From assembly GCA_003602665.1 (NCBI GenBank), contig QQSG01000045.1, forward strand, positions 30,361-44,672: a DNA stretch of 14,312 nucleotides. Reading direction: 5' to 3'. Shown piece by piece: positions 6,691 through 13,025 of the stretch. Both the position numbers and the translations under genes were made by a program. Under the pieces are notes generated by a model. It did not search any database. It saw only the letters and a list, made by a program, of their open reading frames with translations, and was not told where the DNA came from. This DNA is from Candidatus Poseidoniales archaeon (GTDB taxonomy: Archaea; Thermoplasmatota; Poseidoniia; Poseidoniales; Poseidoniaceae). The stretch's first letter is position 1. Every line of letters starts with the position of its first letter.

Positions 6691-8406
6691 ATGGCTAGTG
6701 ATTTGGAGATTGCAAGACAGGCTGAATTAGAACCTATTGAAGCGATTGCGTGGAAGTTAGGTATCCCATCGAGTGATTTGATTGCGTACGGCTCGAGTAT
6801 GGCTAAGATTTCCTGGGATGGGATGAAGCAGCGCTTTTCTTCTTCCAAAGGCAACCTCATCCTCGTCACATCAGTAAACCCAACTCCGTTTGGGGAAGGA
6901 AAGACTGTGACAACCATTGGTCTTACTCAATCGCTCTGTCGAATTGGTAAGAACGCAACTTGTGTTATTCGAGAACCATCCATGGGCCCTGTTTTTGGAA
7001 TTAAAGGTGGAGCTGCTGGAGGAGGTCATTCCCAAGTACTTCCTATGGAAGAAATCAACTTGCACTTCACTGGCGATCTCCATGCAGTTACCTCAGCACA
7101 TAACCTCCTCTCGTCTTTGATCGATAATCATATCAAACATGGCAATGCCTGTAAGATTGATACAAACAGAGTCTTTTGGCCTAGAGTGGTAGATCTTAAC
7201 GACCGTTCTCTACGAGATGTTGTCGTTGGACTCGGAGGCCCAGCAAATGGAAACGTTCGTCAAGATCGATTCGATATTACAGCCGCTTCTGAAATCATGG
7301 CTATCCTTGTTCTAGCCAAGGATTACAGCGACCTTCGACGTCGTTTAGGAGAGATCGTAATCGCTCAATCTACAGAGGGTCATCCGATTAAGGCTGAGCA
7401 TATCGAAGCTGCTGGTTCAATGGCCTTGCTCCTTCGTAATGCCTTTTTACCAAACCTTGTACAAACTCTGGAAGGAAATCCTGCATTTATTCATGGTGGA
7501 CCATTTGCAAATATTGCTCACGGTAATTCATCAATTGTAGCCGATCGAATCGCTCTTTCTTGTGCAGATTATGTCGTTACTGAAGCAGGTTTTGGAAGTG
7601 ACATGGGGGCTGAAAAATTCATGCACATCAAGGCGGCGACATCTGGAAAAGCACCAGATTGTGTTGTTATGAATGTCACAGTTCGCTCGATGAAACTCCA
7701 TGGAAAAGCCTTCGGGGAACGTGGGGGCTACAGACCTTCCAAAGAAGAACTCGAAACAGAGAATGTAACTGCAGTTGTGGCTGGAGCAACATCAAACCTT
7801 GACCGTCACATCAAAAATATGCTTCGATTTGGAGTCCCTGTCGTGGTTTCAATCAATCGATTTGCAAGTGATACAGATGCTGAACTCGAAGCGATAGAAG
7901 AAGCATCACGTGCAAGTGGGGCAAGCAGAGTCTGTCGGACAGAAGTTCACGCAAAGGGTGGAGAAGGCGGTGAGGCTCTTGCCAATGCTGTCGTGGACTC
8001 CATACACGATCACGTCGCCGCAGGTCGTCCTTTTTTGCCTCTTGTTAACCCTAGTGATTCAATCGAAAAGAAGGTTGAAGCAATCGCAACTCGAATGTAT
8101 GGAGCATCGAATGTTAGCTTCGAAGGCCCTGCTTTACGGCAATTGAAGAAGATTCAAGAATGGGGATATGGAACACTCCCTGTTTGCATGGCTAAAACTC
8201 AGTACTCATTCTCACATGATGCCGGTATGCTTGGAGCGCCATCTGGTTTCGAATTACCAGTTCGTGAATTTAGATTAAATGCAGGAGCAGGGTTCGTTGT
8301 TGCAATTCTTGGATCAATAATGACCATGCCAGGATTACCAAAGCGACCTGCTGCAAATGACATGGATATGGATGAGGATGGAAATCTCGTTGGTGTTTTC
8401 GGGTGA
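6691..8406 (+). CDS. fhs: Formate-tetrahydrofolate ligase (10-formyl-THF synthetase)
   Basis: This enzyme couples formate, ATP and tetrahydrofolate to form 10-formyl-THF, feeding one-carbon units to purine synthesis and related reactions in the cytoplasm. The 571 residues are slightly longer than the usual ~555-560. Family motifs are intact: P-loop-like TPFGEGKT (65-72), EPSMGPVFGIKGGAAGGG, EEINLHFTGDLHAVTSAHNL, FDITAASEIMAILVLA, GGPFANIAHGNSS, TEAGFGSDMGAEKF and a C-terminal MDMDEDGNLVGVF. The ATG at 6691 (MASDLEIA) was preferred to the TTG at 6661, which would add ten residues. TTGATAG sits 24-30 bases before this ATG and could be its TATA box. Pelota starts 6 bases after the stop, so the two are probably co-transcribed. 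The single-polypeptide enzyme is typical of bacteria and sporadic in archaea, so an old transfer is possible. Confidence 0.95.
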   Translation: MASDLEIARQAELEPIEAIAWKLGIPSSDLIAYGSSMAKISWDGMKQRFSSSKGNLILVTSVNPTPFGEGKTVTTIGLTQSLCRIGKNATCVIREPSMGPVFGIKGGAAGGGHSQVLPMEEINLHFTGDLHAVTSAHNLLSSLIDNHIKHGNACKIDTNRVFWPRVVDLNDRSLRDVVVGLGGPANGNVRQDRFDITAASEIMAILVLAKDYSDLRRRLGEIVIAQSTEGHPIKAEHIEAAGSMALLLRNAFLPNLVQTLEGNPAFIHGGPFANIAHGNSSIVADRIALSCADYVVTEAGFGSDMGAEKFMHIKAATSGKAPDCVVMNVTVRSMKLHGKAFGERGGYRPSKEELETENVTAVVAGATSNLDRHIKNMLRFGVPVVVSINRFASDTDAELEAIEEASRASGASRVCRTEVHAKGGEGGEALANAVVDSIHDHVAAGRPFLPLVNPSDSIEKKVEAIATRMYGASNVSFEGPALRQLKKIQEWGYGTLPVCMAKTQYSFSHDAGMLGAPSGFELPVREFRLNAGAGFVVAILGSIMTMPGLPKRPAANDMDMDEDGNLVGVFG

Positions 8407-8412
8407 TACTGA

Positions 8413-9477
8413 ATGCAACTGCTGAAGCAAAGCGAGCAACATTGGAAACTTCGGATTGATTCTGAAGATGACTTGTGGGTGCTAGCAAGGTTTTCAATAT
8501 CTGGAAGAAGCCTTGCAATGCTTGGTGAACGCAGAGATACAACGACGGCAGAATCTGGAGACAGGGCTAAGGCTGCTGAGCGAAAAAAGATGTGGATTCA
8601 ACTAAGAATCCTCACAACGGAATACAAGACTTACTCCAATATCCTACGAGTCCATGGTACAATTGAACAGGCACCAATAGACGTAGGATCTCACCACACT
8701 CATCTCATTGAAGTTGGAGACGAAATCGAACTTCATTCATTGAGTGGATTTCCTGAATATGACAGATTGCTGCTTGAGGAAACAATGACTTCGGATAAGA
8801 AGAGTAATGTTTCGATCATCGTTGTTGAAAATGATGAAATTATTCTTTTTGAGGTTACACGGCGAGGTTTACGAGAAGGAGCTACGTGGACAATGCGTGG
8901 TGGAGGAAAGCGTGGAGACATTCGAACCAGTGAGTCCGTTGCAAAGTCCTTTCAAGAACAAGTCGCAAAAGAAATTCTCTCTGCTACTTCGACGACGAAA
9001 CCAATGATTCTATGTGGACCTGGTCATGCGAGAGAACGATTACGGAATGTGATTCTTGGTCAAGATTCACAACGTACGATACGTCTTGTATCTACATCCA
9101 TGGCAGGTCGCTCAGGAGCGAATGAAATAATTCGTGATGGTCTAGCCGATGAATTACTCTCGCAACATGCGATTAGTAAGGAAATTAAATTGCTCGAGGA
9201 AGTTTGGCTTCGTTTAAGTAAAAATGGAGCTGTTGCATATGGTGAAAAGGAATTGTCAAGGGCTATGAAGGAAGGAGCAATCGAAACATTACTAGTTTCA
9301 GCAGACACACTTCGGAATCCAGAAGCCACAATTGATGGCCTCCCTGTTTCCACTTGGGTTGAAGCAATTAGTGAGATAGGAGCGGAACTGGTTCAATGTT
9401 CATCTGATCATGATTCAGGGGAACAACTCAACAACATGGGCGGAATCATCGCTTTGTTACGGTATAGGATGGTTTGA
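8413..9477 (+). CDS. pelA: mRNA surveillance protein pelota (archaeal Dom34)
   Basis: The protein has 354 residues, normal for the family. Pelota binds stalled ribosomes in the A site in the manner of eRF1, usually with an aEF1A-type GTPase and ABCE1, and promotes subunit release. The N-terminal Sm-like domain (1-~128) contains the basic loop AKAAERKKMWIQLRI. The central domain (~132-255) has VSIIVVENDEIILFEVTRRG, and GPGHARERL in place of the GGQ hydrolysis loop of eRF1, as in other pelotas. The C-terminal eRF1_3-like domain (~258-352) has GAVAYGEKEL, GAIETLLVSADTLR and MGGIIALLRYRM. It starts 6 bases after fhs and is followed by the next gene after 2 bases, indicating one transcript. Nothing in the sequence suggests loss of function. 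Confidence 0.93.
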   Translation: MQLLKQSEQHWKLRIDSEDDLWVLARFSISGRSLAMLGERRDTTTAESGDRAKAAERKKMWIQLRILTTEYKTYSNILRVHGTIEQAPIDVGSHHTHLIEVGDEIELHSLSGFPEYDRLLLEETMTSDKKSNVSIIVVENDEIILFEVTRRGLREGATWTMRGGGKRGDIRTSESVAKSFQEQVAKEILSATSTTKPMILCGPGHARERLRNVILGQDSQRTIRLVSTSMAGRSGANEIIRDGLADELLSQHAISKEIKLLEEVWLRLSKNGAVAYGEKELSRAMKEGAIETLLVSADTLRNPEATIDGLPVSTWVEAISEIGAELVQCSSDHDSGEQLNNMGGIIALLRYRMV

Positions 9478-9479
9478 AC

Positions 9480-9785
9480 ATGAAAATTTTGTATTTTTCA
9501 GAGTTGGGAACCAACCTTCGCGAAGAAATGAGTGGAGCCCGTTGGTTACTTATGTCAAGTAGGGAATTACAATCTGCAACAGGAGCATTAATGTTTGCAG
9601 AATTAGATGGAATCCTTATCGGAGTCGACCATAGAGGAGAGGAAATCACTTCAGGTCTATGGCAACGAGCAGTTCATTTGATGCTCGTATCAGAACAGAT
9701 TGACGCCGAAGAATTTGCCAAAAAAAGTGGCATAACCAAAGTCATCGCTGACGATGTTGGTAATCTTGAGGATTACACCTGGTAA
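9480..9785 (+). CDS. Hypothetical protein, 101 residues, downstream of pelota
   Basis: Not recognised. It is a soluble-looking protein with no signal peptide or membrane helix: MKILYFSELGTNLREEM at the N-terminus, a mixed hydrophobic middle (TGALMFAELDGILIGVDHRG at about 40-59) that looks like a beta hairpin, then helical WQRAVHLMLVSEQIDAEEF, and a C-terminal SGITKVIADDVGNLEDYTW. The alternation suggests a small alpha/beta fold; no catalytic motif stands out. The ATG lies 2 bases after the pelota TGA; a TTG two codons upstream would overlap that stop. The tight coupling suggests co-expression with pelota and perhaps a role in translation or RNA quality control, which is inference. The stop codon TAA directly touches the 3' end of the convergent tRNA-Val gene. 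Confidence 0.6.
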   Translation: MKILYFSELGTNLREEMSGARWLLMSSRELQSATGALMFAELDGILIGVDHRGEEITSGLWQRAVHLMLVSEQIDAEEFAKKSGITKVIADDVGNLEDYTW

Positions 9786-9859
9786 TGGGTCCGGAGGGAA
9801 TTGAACCCTCGATCTTCGCCTTGTAAGGGCGACGTCATAAACCCCTAGACCACAGACCC
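9786..9859 (-). tRNA. tRNA-Val (anticodon UAC)
   Basis: The minus strand folds as a full cloverleaf. The acceptor stem is GGGTCTG with CGGACCC (one G-T pair) and discriminator A; the D arm is GTCT...TGAC; the anticodon stem TCGCC/GGCGA encloses loop CTTACAA, anticodon TAC, reading GUA valine codons; the variable loop is AGATC; the T arm is GAGGG-TTCAATT-CCCTC. There is no intron. CCA is not encoded (the next bases read TTA), so it must be added enzymatically. The gene is convergent with the hypothetical gene ending at 9785 with no base between them, and divergent from cinA. Confidence 0.96.
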
Positions 9860-9879
9860 AGCCTTCCGTGTACAGAGAT

Positions 9880-9889
9880 GTATTTGAAA
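9880..9889 (-). promoter_or_regulatory. Candidate TATA box for tRNA-Val
   Basis: On the minus strand TTTCAAATAC lies 21-30 bases before the 5' end of the mature tRNA, close to the usual distance of an archaeal tRNA TATA box. The remaining sequence between it and the tRNA is GC-mixed, as expected for a short leader removed by RNase P. The call rests on position and composition. Confidence 0.38.
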
Positions 9890-9910
9890 CAAGAGGTATC
9901 CAATAACCTC

Positions 9911-9917
9911 AAATTAG
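9911..9917 (+). promoter_or_regulatory. Candidate TATA box for cinA
   Basis: AAATTAG is 22-28 bases before the cinA ATG at 9939, the distance expected for a TATA box of a leaderless archaeal transcript; no Shine-Dalgarno-like GGAGG precedes that start. It and the tRNA TATA candidate share a 79-base divergent spacer. The call rests on position and composition. Confidence 0.33.
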
Positions 9918-9938
9918 ATGCCCAACCGCGTTTAGACA

Positions 9939-10640
9939 ATGGACGAGGAAGCGCAAGCTACCGCAGCAAGGCTAGTCCGCCGACTCAAAGGCGGCTACAC
10001 CGTTACAATTGCAGAATCCTGCACAGGTGGTCTACTCGCGAGTACCCTCACTGACATTGCGGGTGCAAGTGCTTGGTTCAACCAGTCATGGGTCACGTAT
10101 TCATACGAAGCTAAAATCCGGGAATTGAATGTTAGTCGAGAATTGCTTGAGAAGAAGGGTGCAGTTTCAGCAGAGGTCGCAATTCAAATGGCTCAAGGGG
10201 CATTAGCTCGAGCCGATGCTGATATTGCGATATCAATAACAGGAATTGCAGGACCTGGAAATGATGGTACTTCAAAGAAAATTGGATATGTCTATGTTGG
10301 TATTGCTTCAAAAACGTGGGCAATCGCTGAAGCGACTCAAATCGGTGGAAACCGTCAAGAAAACAAAGAAGGATTTGTTCACTTCGCTTTGCTTACCGCT
10401 ATCAGGCACTGGGATCAAGCGATGGAATTAGCAGAAACAAACAGATTGAAAGATCTAGAACAACGGGAAGCTAAGGCCCGTGAGGATGCCCTTGCAGAAA
10501 TTGAGCGGAACAAACGAGCGGCGGCGGCGGCACAAGAAACTGCTTGGCAATCTCAAACATGGTCAGGTGAAAATCCGAACGTCGAAGGCAAGGGCATGGG
10601 AATCGACGTTCACTGGGATGACGAATCACTAGAAGATTGA
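9939..10640 (+). CDS. pncC: CinA-type nicotinamide-nucleotide amidohydrolase (PncC domain) with charged C-terminal extension
   Basis: The PncC/CinA C-terminal domain deamidates nicotinamide mononucleotide to nicotinate mononucleotide, recycling NMN into NAD. The 233 residues include an amidase domain at about 5-163: TIAESCTGG with the catalytic serine (S27), a VTYSYEAKIREL segment, GAVSAEVA, and ITGIAGPGNDGTSKKIGYVYVG. The N-terminal CinA (MoaB-like, ADP-ribose pyrophosphatase) half is absent, as in stand-alone PncC. From about 165 there is an extra ~68-residue tail: an acidic/basic helix likely to form a coiled coil (LKDLEQREAKAREDALAEI), an Ala-rich run, then a Trp/Gly/Asp-rich end finishing WDDESLED. 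Stand-alone PncC proteins are normally about 160-165 residues. DP1 follows 39 bases downstream. In bacteria NMN comes from NAD-dependent DNA ligase; its source here is unknown. Confidence 0.88.
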   Translation: MDEEAQATAARLVRRLKGGYTVTIAESCTGGLLASTLTDIAGASAWFNQSWVTYSYEAKIRELNVSRELLEKKGAVSAEVAIQMAQGALARADADIAISITGIAGPGNDGTSKKIGYVYVGIASKTWAIAEATQIGGNRQENKEGFVHFALLTAIRHWDQAMELAETNRLKDLEQREAKAREDALAEIERNKRAAAAAQETAWQSQTWSGENPNVEGKGMGIDVHWDDESLED

Positions 10641-10654
10641 ACATCAACCCTTTT

Positions 10655-10670
10655 GGAGGGTCGACCCCTC
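10655..10670 (+). promoter_or_regulatory. Small hairpin containing GGAGG ahead of DP1
   Basis: GAGGG (10656-10660) can pair with CCCTC (10666-10670) around the loop TCGAC; its core GGGTCGACCC is a perfect palindrome. The left arm contains GGAGG, the archaeal Shine-Dalgarno core, but 20 bases from the DP1 ATG, which is too far unless the hairpin folds the spacer. It could control DP1 translation, slow cinA read-through, or be chance: five base pairs is a weak stem. Confidence 0.3.
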
Positions 10671-10679
10671 TAAGCAAAT

Positions 10680-12257
10680 ATGTCTGCGGAGTGGGGGTCG
10701 ATTTCGCAGGAATTAATGAGAAAAGGAATACTCGTAACTGCAGGTGTGAAAGAAATTTTACTTTCACAATCAAAGCCGATTGAAGTATTGAACCAAGGTG
10801 AGAAAATAGGGTTTCAGCGTGGAATGCTTACAGTTACCATTCTTGATCAGATGATTGCTGAGTTCGAAAAACAGAAACCTACTCCGGATAAGATGACTCA
10901 ACCTATTGGCAGGACCATTGCCCCGATTAAGGAACCTGAACCAGTGAAAATTCAGTATAGGAATAATCTTCCTGACTGGAAAGAACAGGATTTTTCAGGA
11001 TTAGCAAAGGATGTAGACCTAGACATCCTTGTTCATTATGACATTACAGGAAACAGTACGACTGAAGGAAAGATGGGTGATATTCAGGCTTGCTTTAATG
11101 ATCGCTTAGACAGTATTCGAAAAATGATTGTTACAAATTCCCGTTTACCTCGAAAACCACAAGAAATTGGGAGATTGAATGTTGAATATCGACGTTATCA
11201 GGGTTATGAAAATTTGGCAGTTGCCATCGGACTTGTCAACGAGCCAAGACATACCAAAAATGGTCATCTTATGTTTGGCTTGGAAGATGAAACCGGAGAA
11301 ATGAATTGTTTACTCACCATTCGCCAAGGTGATGATAGAGATCGTATGCATGAACAAGTTGTCGAAGCCGGACTTATGCCAGATGACGTATTGGGCATTA
11401 GCGGATCATTCTCTCAAACAGGTGATATCTTCTATGTTGATGATTTATTCTTCCCTATGAAAGATAAACATGACAAAGTGAGTGCTGATTTTGGAGTGAG
11501 TGTTGCATTCCTTTCAGATATACACGTTGGCTCAAAGACGTTTTTAGAGGCGCAATGGCACAAGATGGTCAGATGGTTCCATACTGATCCGTTAGCTAAG
11601 ACAATCAAATATCTTGTATTAAGTGGGGACTGTGTTGATGGTGTAGGAATTTATCCAGGACAAGATAAGGAACTTGCTATTCCTGATTTATTCGGTCAAT
11701 ACACAGAATTTGCACGATTACTCGAACTCTTACCCGATTGGGTAGAATGTATAATGCTCCCTGGGAACCACGATGCAGTCAGACCAGCAGAGCCACAACC
11801 TACGTTTGAAAAAGACATACAACAGGACTACAACAAAACCACATTCGTTGGAAATCCCTGTGACTTTTCACTCCACGATGTGCGGCTACTTTCTTACCAT
11901 GGGAAATCAATTGACGATTTTGTCGCTGGTCTTCGAACAGTAACATATGCCGAACCAGTAGAGGCTATGCGCCAGATGCTAAGAAGAAGACATTTAGCGC
12001 CTCAGTGGGGGGGTAAAACCCCATTATCTCCAGAACTTGAAGATGGCCTTGTCATTAGAGAAGTGCCCGATATTTTTGTTACAGGACACGTACATGGACA
12101 TGAGTGCATGGATTTCAGAGGAACTACTCTCGTTTGTTCATCCACTTGGCAAGATCAAACATCGTACCAAAAGATGCTCGGGTTCCAACCCAAACCGTGT
12201 ATGTTGACAGTTATCAATTTGCAATCCCACAAATCCACATCAATTCCCTTCGCTTGA
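10680..12257 (+). CDS. polB: DNA polymerase D small subunit DP1 (exonuclease subunit)
   Basis: DP1 pairs with the large catalytic subunit DP2 to form the archaeal replicative polymerase D and supplies Mre11-like 3'-5' proofreading. The 525 residues read: an N-terminal helical part (1-~65), a linker rich in Pro/Lys, an OB-fold region (~165-260, with GHLMFGLEDETGEMNCLLTI), then the calcineurin-like phosphoesterase domain. All metal and catalytic motifs are present: SDIHVGS (D280, H282), SGDCVDG (D317), PGNHDAVRP (N363, H364), YHGKSIDDF (H407) and GHVHGHE (H470, H472). Unlike the degenerate eukaryotic B subunits, this one should be an active nuclease. The DP2 gene is not in the window. The end overlaps the convergent HAD phosphatase gene by 18 bases. 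This gene is the strongest sign that the organism is archaeal and outside Crenarchaeota. Confidence 0.95.
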   Translation: MSAEWGSISQELMRKGILVTAGVKEILLSQSKPIEVLNQGEKIGFQRGMLTVTILDQMIAEFEKQKPTPDKMTQPIGRTIAPIKEPEPVKIQYRNNLPDWKEQDFSGLAKDVDLDILVHYDITGNSTTEGKMGDIQACFNDRLDSIRKMIVTNSRLPRKPQEIGRLNVEYRRYQGYENLAVAIGLVNEPRHTKNGHLMFGLEDETGEMNCLLTIRQGDDRDRMHEQVVEAGLMPDDVLGISGSFSQTGDIFYVDDLFFPMKDKHDKVSADFGVSVAFLSDIHVGSKTFLEAQWHKMVRWFHTDPLAKTIKYLVLSGDCVDGVGIYPGQDKELAIPDLFGQYTEFARLLELLPDWVECIMLPGNHDAVRPAEPQPTFEKDIQQDYNKTTFVGNPCDFSLHDVRLLSYHGKSIDDFVAGLRTVTYAEPVEAMRQMLRRRHLAPQWGGKTPLSPELEDGLVIREVPDIFVTGHVHGHECMDFRGTTLVCSSTWQDQTSYQKMLGFQPKPCMLTVINLQSHKSTSIPFA

Positions 12258-12920
12258 AGGGAGTTCAATATATTCGAGAATTTTCATGAGATCTTTTTCG
12301 TAAATGATAGGAACATTTGATTCTTCAAAGGCTTTGGTAGAAGACTCCCGACTTGGATTAAAGCCAATGAAATGACTCCCTTCAATCATCATGGAAAGGT
12401 CCATTTCAGAATCACCAACTGAAAGCACGTTCTTGGATTCAAAACCGTGCATTTCAACTAGTCGTTGAATAATTTCTCCTTTACCGCTGGCATGAAGTCG
12501 ACAAACTCCGTGATCACTCAAGTAATCATCTTCGTCAAATTCGAATCCATTTGCAATCCAATCATCAACTTTGAGTAAAGCTGCGATACTGCTGACAAAT
12601 ATGTCAACACCCGCGCTAACGATAGCAACATAAACGCCATGATCTTGTAACTTAGCAACGAGTTCACGTGCACCAGGCATCAATGAGATACCTGAGTACA
12701 TTCGAAAGAGCTCATCCCTATGAATTGGAGAACGTATCTCCTTCCACATAGCAATGTCCGATCGCATGAATTCAACATCAGATATTTCTCCTGCAATAAA
12801 GCGAGAGAGATTCTTACTATTGTCAGTGCCAAAGCCGTCATGGAGTGTTTTCCATGAGCTTACTGAGTCAACCAGAACGCCATCACAATCAAAGACTACA
12901 CAGAGACATACGTCGCTCAT
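12240..12920 (-). CDS. HAD-superfamily phosphatase, phosphoserine phosphatase-like
   Basis: The protein has 226 residues and belongs to HAD subfamily I with a helical C1 cap. Motif I is VFDCDGVLVD (nucleophile D11, acid/base D13), followed by SVSSWKTLH, a cap-region signature seen in archaeal phosphoserine phosphatase-like proteins. Motif II serine is in IVSAGVD (S102), motif III lysine in SGKGEI (K147), motif IV in VGDSEMDLSM (D170, D174). It should dephosphorylate a small phosphorylated metabolite in the cytoplasm; O-phospho-L-serine is the likeliest substrate but cannot be assigned with certainty, and no ACT regulatory domain is present. Its 3' end lies inside the last six codons of the convergent DP1 gene. 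Upstream, a strong hairpin separates it from the pilin-like gene running in the same direction, so it probably has its own promoter. Confidence 0.85.
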   Translation of the reverse strand: MSDVCLCVVFDCDGVLVDSVSSWKTLHDGFGTDNSKNLSRFIAGEISDVEFMRSDIAMWKEIRSPIHRDELFRMYSGISLMPGARELVAKLQDHGVYVAIVSAGVDIFVSSIAALLKVDDWIANGFEFDEDDYLSDHGVCRLHASGKGEIIQRLVEMHGFESKNVLSVGDSEMDLSMMIEGSHFIGFNPSRESSTKAFEESNVPIIYEKDLMKILEYIELPSSEGN

Positions 12921-12972
12921 GTACAGACCAATGTCTGCTTCCTTGAAAGCATTCGCCTACCGGCAGAAGATC

Positions 12973-12999
12973 GGGCCAGTGGCACGAAGCCACTGGCCC
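12973..12999 (-). terminator. Strong hairpin after the pilin-like gene
   Basis: A perfect 11-bp stem, GGGCCAGTGGC with GCCACTGGCCC, encloses a 5-base loop (TTCGT on the minus strand). Three more pairs (GAT/ATC) can form outside one bulged C. It starts 26 bases after the stop codon of the minus-strand pilin-like gene and ends about 50 bases before the HAD gene start, where a terminator or 3' mRNA-protecting stem would lie. The downstream tract on the minus strand (CGATCTTCTG) has only a few T residues, so classical U-tract termination is weak; transcript-end stabilisation is an alternative. Confidence 0.6.
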
Positions 13000-13025
13000 A
13001 TCAACTGTCGTCCAGTTTTTCAACT

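Noticed and set aside
10656..10670. GGGTCGACCC palindrome as an operator for a repressor
   Set aside because: A single short palindrome without a second copy near other promoters is not enough to claim a binding site.
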